Of a stretch of 64,000 nt of DNA, positions 8,280-17,336 are shown in pieces. This stretch comes from an uncultured Chryseobacterium sp. (lineage in GTDB: Bacteria > Bacteroidota > Bacteroidia > Flavobacteriales > Weeksellaceae), in the NCBI GenBank assembly GCA_913778505.1, contig CAJYWD010000045.1:29266-93265 (forward strand). The letters run 5' to 3'. The notes beneath the pieces were generated by a model. That model saw only the letters and a program-made list of their open reading frames with translations, was not told where the DNA came from and did not search any database. How positions within the stretch are numbered: the first letter of the stretch is position 1; each line of letters starts with the position of its first letter. Both the position numbers and the translations under genes were made by a program.

Positions 8280-10121
8280 CTATCGTTTCAAGAATTTTAC
8301 GGCCTGGTTGGTATTTTTGATTTTCAGGATATAAAAACCTTTCGGCAATGTCATGACATCCACACTGTCCTTGAATATTTTTCCAGATGCTACCAGGTCT
8401 CCTGCAGCATTGTAAATATCGTAATCGGAATCATTTAGCACTTTATCAGGGGAAACAATATGAATATAATCTTTAGCAGGATTAGGATAAACAGTGAGTG
8501 GAGAGGTATTATTTTTTAGCTTGTCCAGAGCTGTGGAAAGATGAGTATGACTATCAGAATAAGTGTATGGTAGATCGCCCATGTATCGCTCCGTATCCTT
8601 AACACATCTGACACCCATTGCGGCCTGAGGATAAAAACCCGTTCCCACTGCCAATTTTCCTCCATAACCTGAAACACTGCTCAGATTAAGGCCAATAGCG
8701 TAACCTGTATAGAAATCAGCAGGTGAACTGGTCCACAAACCTGTCTGATACCTGTAGTTATCAGCATTTGGATAATCACTTTTCAAATTTTTCCAGTCAT
8801 TCCCTCCCAAAATACCTCGGATTCCGGTCATAGGAATATTGCCAATATTAAAATTAGAATCCGGAAAATTAAAAACTATCCCTGATCTGCTGCTCGGCAT
8901 ACTGTCTTGCGCTGTCATCGAAAGAACATATCCCGGATATTCACGGCTACCCACAGGATTATTTACTGCAGCACCGGTAAGATTAGCGACAGTACTCTGC
9001 ACCACACCGTAGTCTTTAAAACTGCTGGAAGTATTATAACCATTATAGAACCAAGGTGATGATCCTTTGGCATAAGATCCGTTATTTCCCGCAGCAAAAA
9101 GGTTGGCATTGGCAGTGTCCGGAACTCTCCAGCCCGCAGGACAGGGATCATAGACCGACTTGGCTTCTGCGTGCCCCCACCGGTCTTGCGCCTGTCCGTT
9201 CTCATCCGATAGCCAGTCCTTGACTTCAATAGTTTTTGAGGCTAATGTGCCAGATCCTTCGATATCGGATTCATTTCCTGTTCGCTCCTGATACAAATAG
9301 CTTAAGGGATTTTCTGTAGCATATTTGATCACCTTTCGTACTTTTTCAGTTTTAGTATCATCGTCACTAATACCTGACATCTGTCTGTAAACATTCCATT
9401 CTCTGGAATATCCTTCCGTAGCGTCTGTGGAAGAAAACTGTAAGTCAGTTACAGGATTTGTAGTGTCATAAATGATCTGATTCGACGAGTCGAGTCCTAT
9501 CTGCCGATAAATATTAAATGTAGCATCAGCAAGGATGTTGTTATTCAAGCCTGCCAGCTTTTGATTTCCGCCAGGATTGTGAAAGGTCGGAAACGGATCC
9601 TTTCTGCCCCACTGATAGTGAAGACCACCAGAATTCTGGACCAGCATTTTTGAATCATATTCTTCTTTCGTACTACCCGTCTTCATTACAGATGGTAAGG
9701 CATTCAATGCCCCCAGGTTTTTATCCATAAATGTTGTTGTGAGCGGCGTTCCCCCTTTGGAAGGATTGATGATCTGCGCGTTTGTCGTAGGAATTATTCC
9801 ACCATTTTCTGTACTTTCAGTAGTATAGGTTATTTGATTTTCCTCTGCATTAGGATCAGTTTCCGGGCACCATAGATGCCAGCTCCACAGAATCTTATCC
9901 GGCTGTGAAGTACCAAAGACTCCGTTTTCTCCTTTATGAAAGGCTACCACAGCATTTCCTTTTTCACCGGCTGAAATTCTGACCTTCAACTTCTGATCTG
10001 GATAATTTCCAACAATTTCTATTTTCTTTACAAGATTCGGATTGTCTGACCAAACAACACTACTGGTATTGACGCCTCCGGAAGGCATGCTTTTATCTTT
10101 GGACAAATATTGCTTTTGCAT
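8280..10121 (-). CDS. Surface protein, 3' part of a frameshifted gene; FISUMP-like domain plus T9SS sorting domain
   Basis: This open frame has no signal peptide and begins inside a domain, so it is the downstream half of the gene starting at 11829. It carries the second copy of a repeated unit: VVWSDNPNLVKKIEIVGNYP, ILWSWHLWCPETDP, FMDKNLGAL, HYQWGRKDPFPTFH, YDPCPAGWRVPD and MGVRCVKD. These are marks of the FISUMP-like/fimbrial-tip type of Bacteroidota surface protein. It ends with a T9SS sorting domain (LTVYPNPAKDYIHIVS to GFYILKIKNTNQAVKFLKR). Removing one A from the run at 10132-10138 fuses it to the 5' part, giving about 1,182 residues. The ATG at 10121 is probably internal. If the frameshift is real, this half would not be exported. 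Confidence 0.65.
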   Translation of the reverse strand: MQKQYLSKDKSMPSGGVNTSSVVWSDNPNLVKKIEIVGNYPDQKLKVRISAGEKGNAVVAFHKGENGVFGTSQPDKILWSWHLWCPETDPNAEENQITYTTESTENGGIIPTTNAQIINPSKGGTPLTTTFMDKNLGALNALPSVMKTGSTKEEYDSKMLVQNSGGLHYQWGRKDPFPTFHNPGGNQKLAGLNNNILADATFNIYRQIGLDSSNQIIYDTTNPVTDLQFSSTDATEGYSREWNVYRQMSGISDDDTKTEKVRKVIKYATENPLSYLYQERTGNESDIEGSGTLASKTIEVKDWLSDENGQAQDRWGHAEAKSVYDPCPAGWRVPDTANANLFAAGNNGSYAKGSSPWFYNGYNTSSSFKDYGVVQSTVANLTGAAVNNPVGSREYPGYVLSMTAQDSMPSSRSGIVFNFPDSNFNIGNIPMTGIRGILGGNDWKNLKSDYPNADNYRYQTGLWTSSPADFYTGYAIGLNLSSVSGYGGKLAVGTGFYPQAAMGVRCVKDTERYMGDLPYTYSDSHTHLSTALDKLKNNTSPLTVYPNPAKDYIHIVSPDKVLNDSDYDIYNAAGDLVASGKIFKDSVDVMTLPKGFYILKIKNTNQAVKFLKR

Positions 10122-11829
10122 AGCATAAGCCTTTTTTTAAACTGATAAATAAATATTTATCAGTTTGTACTGCGTCATCTTTATCGCCTGTCATCACCAC
10201 AAAGCTGTTAGGCTCTTTTGTCCACGAATCGTAATCATAAGTATCGCCCTGAGTGTCTTTAATATATTCAGTTTCGTATACATCAGGAAGTAGACCCACA
10301 TTGGGATCGCGCATGCACCTAACCGCTCCAAGACCATTGGTTTTGAAGGTCTGATTAACGAAGATACCGTTCCAACCTGTTGTAGAAACATCAGACCTCT
10401 CACTGTCGCTATGAATGACCGTTCCTCTGTAACCACCCACTCCATAAGTTGCGTTCAGAAGCAAACCATCGGAGGACTGATCCTGATATACAACTTTCGA
10501 GTCTGCGCCACCATTTTCTGAATAATAAATATAATTTCCAGTTGTCGGCATCATACCTATTTTTCTGGTATCGGTAGAATTAAAATTAATTCCTCTGCCA
10601 GGATATACCTTGATGCCTACCAAAGCGTCATTGATTGAGTTTGGCATCACATTACTGTATGAAGGATTTATATCATCATTGAACCCGCTATTTTTTCTAC
10701 CCAACGGATTGAGGTTATTGTTCACAGTATTCCGGCCATATTGTGATGGAACGCGCCATCCGTTAGGACAAGGATCAAATTCCGACTTGATCTCATACGA
10801 TTTACTGTCTTTTGCCAGAGATATATTGCTACTTGAAGCATTACTGTTAAGACCTTTTCTGTTGTCCGACCATAGATCCCATGTTTCAATCAGATCAGAA
10901 ATGGTGTTATTGTATTTATATTCTTTATCAGAAAACCATGTTCCGTCATTGGCAGAGTGAGAAATGATGTCCAATGGGTGAGTTACGGAAAACCTGATAT
11001 TGTTAGTGATATCATCTCCTCCGGTCTCCACACCACGCTTCCAGAATTTAATAGGTGTAGCCTGCAAAGAGGAATAAGAGTGCCTTCTTGTTCCGGCATC
11101 ACCTGTAATCTCATAGAAACTTCCGTCCTTGTATTCAAGGCCGGGAATAGGATCTTTCCTTCCCCATTGGTACATGAGACCGCCTGATTTATGCCATCCG
11201 TTGCCTAGAAAATTTGCATTTGTAGCACCAAGATTTCTATCCATATATTGTGGCGTGAAAGGCTGATCGGTGAAATCTGTCTCAAATCCCTGGGCATATT
11301 GAGAGCCATTCTGGGGATCATCAGTAACCCACACATGCCAGGTCCAGTATATTTGATTATCAACCTTAAATGCTATTGATGCATTACCCTTGCCTTTGGT
11401 CTTGTCTATCATTACTTTGATTTTGGCATCCTCCCCAGAGCCGGTTATCTGTGTTGATGATATAAGCCCATTTACATCTTCCCAATAGAGCGAAGCAGAT
11501 TGAATTCCGTCCGGATTTATGGGTGTGTAAGATCCGTCAGCAGATTGCATAAACCGGCCGGAGTTCCACATCTGGTAAGCTTTTGCAACCGGAATGTAAA
11601 AACCCAGCGTTTTCTGACCATCCGGAAGTATTCCATTCTGATAGAAAATGTAGCTGTTGGGCGCATGAATAAAGTCTGAGTGGGAGGCTCTGTCTGAAAC
11701 AATAACCGAACTCCACTGTTTCGGAGATAACGAATCCTTTCCTGTAATAATTTTTTGTGCTTTGATAAATAATACGGAGGATAATGCGTGGACCAGAAAC
11801 ATCATGTATGGAAAATAAGATTTAGACAT
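10093..11829 (-). CDS. Surface protein, 5' part of a frameshifted gene; FISUMP-like domain
   Basis: The ATG at 11829 opens a signal peptide (MSKSYFPYMMFLVHALSSVL, cut near FIKAQ); a longer frame upstream lacks one, so I prefer this start. The protein carries the first copy of the repeated unit: IPVAKAYQMWNSG, SLYWEDVNGLISSTQITGSG, IYWTWHVWVTDDP, YMDRNLGATN, MYQWGRKDPIPG, FDPCPNGWRVPS and GAVRCMRD. The frame then enters the second unit (EPNSFVVMTG, YLFISLKK) and, after seven A, switches into GLCYAKAIFVQR and stops. Homology to the first copy (IPVAKAYQM matches ISLKKAYAM) continues in the other frame, so the stop comes from a frameshift, not a natural end. Confidence 0.65.
   Translation of the reverse strand: MSKSYFPYMMFLVHALSSVLFIKAQKIITGKDSLSPKQWSSVIVSDRASHSDFIHAPNSYIFYQNGILPDGQKTLGFYIPVAKAYQMWNSGRFMQSADGSYTPINPDGIQSASLYWEDVNGLISSTQITGSGEDAKIKVMIDKTKGKGNASIAFKVDNQIYWTWHVWVTDDPQNGSQYAQGFETDFTDQPFTPQYMDRNLGATNANFLGNGWHKSGGLMYQWGRKDPIPGLEYKDGSFYEITGDAGTRRHSYSSLQATPIKFWKRGVETGGDDITNNIRFSVTHPLDIISHSANDGTWFSDKEYKYNNTISDLIETWDLWSDNRKGLNSNASSSNISLAKDSKSYEIKSEFDPCPNGWRVPSQYGRNTVNNNLNPLGRKNSGFNDDINPSYSNVMPNSINDALVGIKVYPGRGINFNSTDTRKIGMMPTTGNYIYYSENGGADSKVVYQDQSSDGLLLNATYGVGGYRGTVIHSDSERSDVSTTGWNGIFVNQTFKTNGLGAVRCMRDPNVGLLPDVYETEYIKDTQGDTYDYDSWTKEPNSFVVMTGDKDDAVQTDKYLFISLKKGLCYAKAIFVQR
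10132..10138 (-). other. Frameshift in an A7 homopolymer
   Basis: On the minus strand, AGT TTA AAA AAA GGC ends the upstream frame. With one A fewer the reading becomes AGT TTA AAA AAG GCT TAT GCT, which continues the domain homology directly. The run is a T7 tract on the plus strand. Possible causes are an assembly indel, slippage between cells (phase variation), transcriptional slippage, or a fixed mutation. Confidence 0.75.
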
Positions 11830-12223
11830 AACTGAAATTTTTAAATTAATAAATAGTGAGATAAACAGTTTAATGATCATTAAAGATTTTGAGTAATGTA
11901 ACAGGATAGAATCAGTGGCACCAGGAAGGTCTACCATTCACCATTGTTACAGTCTGAAAAAGGCCTCATGATTAGCCCTACAAACTGAAAATCAAGTGGT
12001 TCAATTTCCAAAAAGTGACTTTTTTTCCGGACTAAACTTTTATTATCGTTTACAATCTGTATTTTTGTCCTAAAATCCTCCCTGGAAAAGAATTTGATTC
12101 TGTGTTACAAAGATTCTACAATTCCGTAGGATCTGAAATATCACCTTCAATCAAAAACAATAATTGTTTTATAAAAAGCTAACTGATTAATAATCAATAA
12201 GAATTATCAAATAAATATTGGAT

Positions 12224-13261
12224 ATGTTTGGAAAATACCGAATTTATTCTTGTAGACCGGACAAAAAAATGAATACCTGGTCGTCAGATGAGATAAAAAG
12301 TCAACTGATCAAAGACTACATGTTTCTCATGTCTGCTATCCTTTTGTTTTATTTTATAGCATTCTGGATGGCTGCGATTAATGATTTCATTATTATTATT
12401 ACTGGCCTGGGCGCCGCTGCATTAGGCATCCTGAGATATGTCCTGAGACATTCTGAGACTAAGCATTTATTATCCTGCGTGAGGCTTTATCTGGCCATTG
12501 CACCTTTCTACAATCTTTTATTTATAGTGATTCTACATCAGGCATCGATAGGAAACATTATTTGGTTCCTGCCGCTACCCTTGGGAGCGTACGTATTATA
12601 CTCCAGAAAATCTTCCTTCAGATATTATCTTTATTCAGGAGCCATTGTTGTTCTAGGGATCTTTTTATCTCTTCTCATCGATAGAATATACGAACCACTT
12701 AACCGTGATTTCCGCGTATTTATGGACTTTGCAGAAACGACAGCCTTCTTTTTTAATGGTTTTCTGATAGTAGTCCTCATTTTTTATAACGATAAAATAA
12801 AGGAAGCGGACGCCAAGGCTAGTCTCGGCGCTACAGAGAAAAAGATAAATACGAGAATCCTGAATGATGAAGGCGGTGCTGATTATATCAAATTCTTTCG
12901 CATGATGGATGAAAAGATCAGAAAAGAAAAAAAATTTACAGATCCTAATCTTAATATTTCCAGAATATGTATTGATTTCCAGAGTAATGCAAGTCAGGTT
13001 TCAAGGGCTATAAGATCGCAGGGTTATTCTAACTTCAGCAGTTACATCAATCATCTGCGGCTGGAATATGTAAAGGAGCTTTTGGACATACAGGATCTGG
13101 AAAAAGTTACTTTGTTTTCAATTTATTCTGATGCAGGCTTTGCAAACCAACCCACATTCAACCGTGTATTCAAACAATTTGAGGGCGTAACTCCTACCGA
13201 GTATATCAAAAACAAATATGACGATCTTTCCGGCGAGCATCTAATGCATAATGAGGCTTGA
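12224..13261 (+). CDS. Membrane-anchored AraC-family transcriptional regulator
   Basis: About 345 residues: several hydrophobic segments in the first ~190 residues (for example FLMSAILLFYFIAFWMAAIN, IIWFLPLPLGAYVLY, YSGAIVVLGIFLSLLI, AFFFNGFLIVVLIFY), a charged linker, then a C-terminal AraC DNA-binding domain of ~105 residues (NISRICIDFQSNASQVSRAI; YSDAGFANQPTFNRVFKQFE; VTPTEYIKN). The membrane part is probably a sensor lacking a recognised ligand domain. ATG at 12224 is preferred over an in-frame TTG 6 bp upstream; ATG 12269 is also possible. It lies between two large surface-protein genes, and a broken paralogue lies ~3 kb downstream, suggesting control of surface proteins. The target genes are unknown. 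Confidence 0.75.
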   Translation: MFGKYRIYSCRPDKKMNTWSSDEIKSQLIKDYMFLMSAILLFYFIAFWMAAINDFIIIITGLGAAALGILRYVLRHSETKHLLSCVRLYLAIAPFYNLLFIVILHQASIGNIIWFLPLPLGAYVLYSRKSSFRYYLYSGAIVVLGIFLSLLIDRIYEPLNRDFRVFMDFAETTAFFFNGFLIVVLIFYNDKIKEADAKASLGATEKKINTRILNDEGGADYIKFFRMMDEKIRKEKKFTDPNLNISRICIDFQSNASQVSRAIRSQGYSNFSSYINHLRLEYVKELLDIQDLEKVTLFSIYSDAGFANQPTFNRVFKQFEGVTPTEYIKNKYDDLSGEHLMHNEA

Positions 13262-13299
13262 TGCGTTGCTTCAGTTCAAATAAAATACTTCTTTTAAGG

Positions 13300-13338
13300 T
13301 TAAAAAGAAAAAGAGGCTCAGACTTTCCTGAACCTCTT
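13300..13338 (-). terminator. Terminator of the fibrinogen-like surface-protein gene
   Basis: AAGAGGCTCAG and CTGAACCTCTT (13311-13338) form a stem with one mismatch. On the minus strand a T-rich tail follows. It lies between convergent genes, 35 bp past the stop at 13373. Confidence 0.75.
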
Positions 13339-13372
13339 ACGGAGTTAAATAATTGATCGTATTAGAATAATT

Positions 13373-15544
13373 TTACTTTACATAGTATTGCAATATTCTA
13401 CCCTCGTAATTTCCATCTTTCAAATTCAGATTATGTGCTCTCCAATTGTTCCACCCATTGTTACATTCGGACCCTCCACCGAAGTCATCAGTACTGTTTG
13501 CACATGTTCCAATGTGATGGTTTAGCTGATTTTCTGAATTAAGATACAATCCGAATAAATCGTTGATATAGTACTTATTGAATGTAAATGTTTTTGAGGC
13601 ATCTGATGTATAGGTGTATGTTATATTGTTGGAGACATTACTATTACTTACATATCCTCTGGCACCATAAAATCCGGTAAAGAAGTTGGCAACACTGTAG
13701 AAACCAGGAGGGTTAGCTGCGAAAGGTGTGCCATTAAAAGTATAATTATCAGTACCGGAAACCGTCTTCGAAAGTGGAATATTGAATATCTTTCCTACAG
13801 TAGTATTTTGGTTTGAGGTGTAATTAGATACATAAGGATCAGTTCCGCCAACAATCTTCACCTGCCAATAGTTCTCTCTGGCCCATGTATCATTTATTGG
13901 TGCTACTGTAGATCCTTCTACTGCAGAGGCAGAAGTACCTGTGCTACCTTTTTCTTTAATGATGATTCTAATTTCCTTCGATCCTGAAGTACTTGAGATG
14001 TTACTCATTACAGAAGAAGGCACTGAAAAGTTATACTCATTGAAAACACCATCGACCGTAGTAATCGCATTTTTAGCGGTCATAGATGAAATGGACATTG
14101 CCTGGCTTTTATCCAATACAATCATCTGCCGTTCAGATCGGGAATTAACCAAAGTCCATCCCCCATTACTCATATCGCAATATGTTTTAAATTTATTATT
14201 AGAGTTATCTTTTATCCAATAATAACCATCTCCGGAACTACCGCTTTGAAGTATTTCCAAACACTTATTTGCCGGATTGGAAAAGGTTCCAATGGAACTG
14301 GAAACTGTTACACTCAAAGAACATGCCGAAGAACCTGGGACCGTAAAACTGTACGTATTAGTACCTGCTGACTGAGGCATTCCTTGTGCATATAGCCTGA
14401 TAAATGTTGTAGAAGCACTGATAGTAACACTTCCTGAGGAAAATTTCAAGCCATTGATAGTATTGGTTTCTACTAAAGCGGTTCCTGGTGTATTAACTGC
14501 TGTAACCGGAATATCAATATAATTACTGCTATCAGGCGCTACAGAAGTCTGATAGGTCCCATGGACGGAAGCTGCATTACAGTTGACAACAACATTAGTA
14601 GTATTACCCTCCACCTGAATACCGGGTAAAGTACAGTTAGGCGATACAATAATTCCATTGAACTCCAAAGAACTGACCGCATCTGTCTGAGGTCCCCCAT
14701 TCGGAGTGCCTTGTCCTTCCAAAGCAACAGTCTGAGAGCCTGTCTGTGTAAAACTTCCCGATTTACTAAAAGAATAGCCATTGACAGTCCGGAGAGTCAT
14801 CTGATATGTCCCAATCGATGTGACATTAACTACAACTTTATAAATATTGGTACTGTTTAAAGCATTTCCTTTGGTGAAAGTTCCTTCCGGGCCGGTGGGA
14901 TCAGTGCAGTTGAGTAAATTAAACGAGGCAGGCTCGCCTGTTCCGCATAAACTCAGCCATTTGGTGCTTGCTGCTGAATAGTAGTTAAAGCAATCTGTAG
15001 TAGTGTTGTAAATCAACAGGCCGTTTGCGAGATTGGTAGGAATAGCATCCCTCTGAGAACTTGTAAGTCTTGGTAAAAGAACACCTTTTTTATTGGAGCT
15101 CACTTCAAACTGAGCATTTTCATCAACCGAAAACGAACCCACAGCTACCGAACCCATCTGATAAATATCCTGTGTATTGGAAGTTGCAGCAGCAAAATTA
15201 CTAGTGTTATGCCAAGGTTCCGTACCTGTGGCAATTCCCAGCCATTGTTCGTCCGCAGCAGAATAATGGTAATAGCCCGGAATGATAATATTTTTGGTCT
15301 TATTGGTAGACTGGCCACCAGAGAGCTGCGTAACATAAACGATTGCACCGTTCTGTGCAGGCCCATAAGCATCATCTAGAGCCGAGAGCTCGTTTGCAGT
15401 AATTCTTGGCGCAATAATACCAGCAGGTAGATTACCTTTATTCATAACATCCAGAGTAGCAGCCGGAGAATCGGTATTAATTCCGACTTGTGCATATGAC
15501 AAACTGGCAAAAATAAATAAAATGGTTTGTAAAAATGTTTTCAT
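13373..15544 (-). CDS. Large exported surface protein with a fibrinogen-like C-terminal domain
   Basis: The 723-residue product has a signal peptide (MKTFLQTILFIFASLSYAQ) and opens with VGINTDSPAATLDVMNKGN and GIIAPRITANELSALDDAYG, the flavobacterial surface-protein head. A second head-like module follows (VLLPRLTSSQRDAIPTNLAN, LLIYNTTTDCFNYY), then cysteine-bounded beta modules like those of the protein at 6220-8037. From about residue 430 it has fibrinogen-related features: CLEILQSGSSGDGYYWI, FKTYCDMSNGGWTLV and a late cysteine pair in HIGTCANSTDDFGGGSECNN. Fibrinogen-related domains often bind acetylated sugars or proteins, so a ligand-binding or adhesion role is reasonable but unproven. 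No T9SS sorting domain is obvious. Confidence 0.65.
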   Translation of the reverse strand: MKTFLQTILFIFASLSYAQVGINTDSPAATLDVMNKGNLPAGIIAPRITANELSALDDAYGPAQNGAIVYVTQLSGGQSTNKTKNIIIPGYYHYSAADEQWLGIATGTEPWHNTSNFAAATSNTQDIYQMGSVAVGSFSVDENAQFEVSSNKKGVLLPRLTSSQRDAIPTNLANGLLIYNTTTDCFNYYSAASTKWLSLCGTGEPASFNLLNCTDPTGPEGTFTKGNALNSTNIYKVVVNVTSIGTYQMTLRTVNGYSFSKSGSFTQTGSQTVALEGQGTPNGGPQTDAVSSLEFNGIIVSPNCTLPGIQVEGNTTNVVVNCNAASVHGTYQTSVAPDSSNYIDIPVTAVNTPGTALVETNTINGLKFSSGSVTISASTTFIRLYAQGMPQSAGTNTYSFTVPGSSACSLSVTVSSSIGTFSNPANKCLEILQSGSSGDGYYWIKDNSNNKFKTYCDMSNGGWTLVNSRSERQMIVLDKSQAMSISSMTAKNAITTVDGVFNEYNFSVPSSVMSNISSTSGSKEIRIIIKEKGSTGTSASAVEGSTVAPINDTWARENYWQVKIVGGTDPYVSNYTSNQNTTVGKIFNIPLSKTVSGTDNYTFNGTPFAANPPGFYSVANFFTGFYGARGYVSNSNVSNNITYTYTSDASKTFTFNKYYINDLFGLYLNSENQLNHHIGTCANSTDDFGGGSECNNGWNNWRAHNLNLKDGNYEGRILQYYVK

Positions 15545-16141
15545 AATATTTTTTTGGTTCGTAACTAAATGGGAAAGGAGCTGAAATCAACTGCCTTTCC
15601 CAATTCATCATGTGGTTTTATATGAAGAAATTGTGTTTGAGATTTTTTTTAATCAATTATTAAACTAGCTAAGGAAGAGCATGATTTTGAGGTGTAATCT
15701 TCTTTTTCACTATTCAGTAATTTTATAAGATTAGTTGGTCTTGATATATATTTTTTAATACGATCTAGTCATTAAGTTATCTGCACCTACTAACAAATTA
15801 GCTTCTTTTAACTATTTAATAATTATCAAGGTCTTTTAGAATTTCGAATGACCAATCTTGAGTTTTGAAATACCAAGTCAATAGTTGTTAATCAAGCTTA
15901 AATAGTATAAAAATGATAATATTTATTATATTTGTGATAAGCCACTTTGAGGGTCTGCAGAATTGATAATTGTCAGAGCAACTTTTTCGTTCGTTGCTAT
16001 TTAGCAAAATTATTAAACTGATCATAAAAATAAAAGAGTCTTGAGCATATTCAGAAATCATTATTCAATAATCATTTACATATCGCAATAGACTAATAAC
16101 CAACTATATATATAAATGATTATTGGATAATAATTATACTT
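15545..16141. other. AT-rich gap without a gene
   Basis: About 600 bp between the divergent surface-protein gene and the broken regulator. It is very AT-rich with many in-frame stops on both strands. It should hold the promoters of both flanking units, but no clear TAnnTTTG element or repeat could be assigned. Confidence 0.5.
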
Positions 16142-17131
16142 ATGAAAAATTTAAAGAACGAATACCTCAAATCTATCAAAGTAGAACTCATATCAAATTA
16201 TATTAGGCTTACGCTCTGTGCGTTCTTCAGCTTCGCTTTGATGTTCCATTTTTTTTATTCTTCACGAGATAATTAGTATATATTTTATAATATTATTTTG
16301 TGTATTTGGAATTTTTCTACTCGCTAAACCATACAGGTCTGATCCAGAAATGTACATTAGTATCTATTTCTATCTGGCCCCTCTGGCGATCACCTTTTTG
16401 TTGGTATTTTTTATGAGAATTCAACAGCTGTATTTTTTACATTATTTCCCGTATTGCTGGCAGCCTATATTTTTTCAGATATAAGGAAATTCCTTTGGCT
16501 AACAGTCTATATCTTTGCAGTGCTAATCTTAAGTTATCTCATTTATTCACTGGATCTTTTTGAGAAAAACTACTATTCTAGGACCGAATCCGTTTTATCA
16601 TTCATTTTATTATTCTTATATAATGTCAGCGTTACGTTTCTTTTAGTAAGATGCCGTGAACAAATTGATAATGCCGAATATCAAAGTGAAGCTGCTGTGG
16701 ATGAAAAAGGATCAAATTTATCTAAATCAAATCCGAGTATGCCGAAGAAGTGTATTCAAAAAGAGATCAATGGGACCGAAGCCTGTGAAGTTTTTAAAAG
16801 ACTTGAATTGTTGATGGCCAACGATCAGCTGTATCTCAATCCTGAGATAGATATTGCAACTATTAGTACACTACTGAATGTAAATTACAGTTATCTTTCT
16901 AAAGTTATACGTTTAAAAGGTTTTGACAATTTCAATCAATATCTGAATACTTATAGGATATGTAGTGTAAAAAAACTTATAATCTCTAATGATTTTCAAA
17001 AAATGACATTGATGTTCGTATACACCGAAGCTGGTTTTAAAAATCAATCTACATTTAACAGAGTTTTCAAGCAAATAGAGGGTATGACGCCCAGTGAATA
17101 CATAAGAAATCTGAAAGAAAGTATTGATTGA
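16142..17131 (+). pseudogene. Membrane AraC-type regulator broken by two homopolymer frameshifts
   Basis: ATG at 16142 starts a frame (MKNLKNEYLKSIKVELISNY) resembling the N-terminus of the intact paralogue at 12224, but it stops near 16275. The homology continues one base later in frame after a T8 run (16249-16256): HEIISIYFIILFCVFGIFLL, then YISIYFYLAPLAITFLLVFF. It shifts back at a T6 run (16407-16412) into ENSTAVFFTLFPVLLAAYIF, which runs to the stop at 17131. Removing one T from the first run and adding one to the second restores about 329 residues, close to the paralogue's 345. The intact C-terminal part (open from TTG 16454) keeps the AraC domain (AGFKNQSTFNRVFKQIEG; MTPSEYIRN). It may be a pseudogene or carry assembly errors. 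Confidence 0.7.
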
Positions 17132-17276
17132 TCACAATGTGGCCAGGTTAATACCATATCTAAAACTATTTACGCTAACTATAATGAGCAATTATGATGA
17201 ATTCTTCAAGTTTTATAGTTAATCAATTCAACATTGCGTTATGAGTACTTGACAATTCGCATTGAGGCGATTCTGG

Positions 17277-17294
17277 CAGACACCACAGGATAAT
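17277..17294 (+). promoter_or_regulatory. Candidate pectin/rhamnose regulon operator, site A
   Basis: CAGACACCACAGGATAAT, 42 bp before the GH105 start, matches site B (20606-20623) at 15 of 18 positions. The GCAGGAT/ACAGGAT core recurs upstream of other units of the locus. The binding factor is unknown. Confidence 0.4.
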
Positions 17295-17336
17295 CGATTG
17301 ATGGAGTTCATTTAACTTGCGATAAATCAATTGAAA

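Noticed and set aside
10093..10138. Programmed -1 ribosomal frameshift at A AAA AAG
   Set aside because: The heptamer is present, but joining the two frames needs a shift of +1 (one A fewer), not -1, and no downstream structure stands out. Slippage or an indel is more likely.
12218..12223. TTG 12218 as the start of the membrane AraC regulator
   Set aside because: An ATG lies two codons downstream, and nothing supports the TTG.
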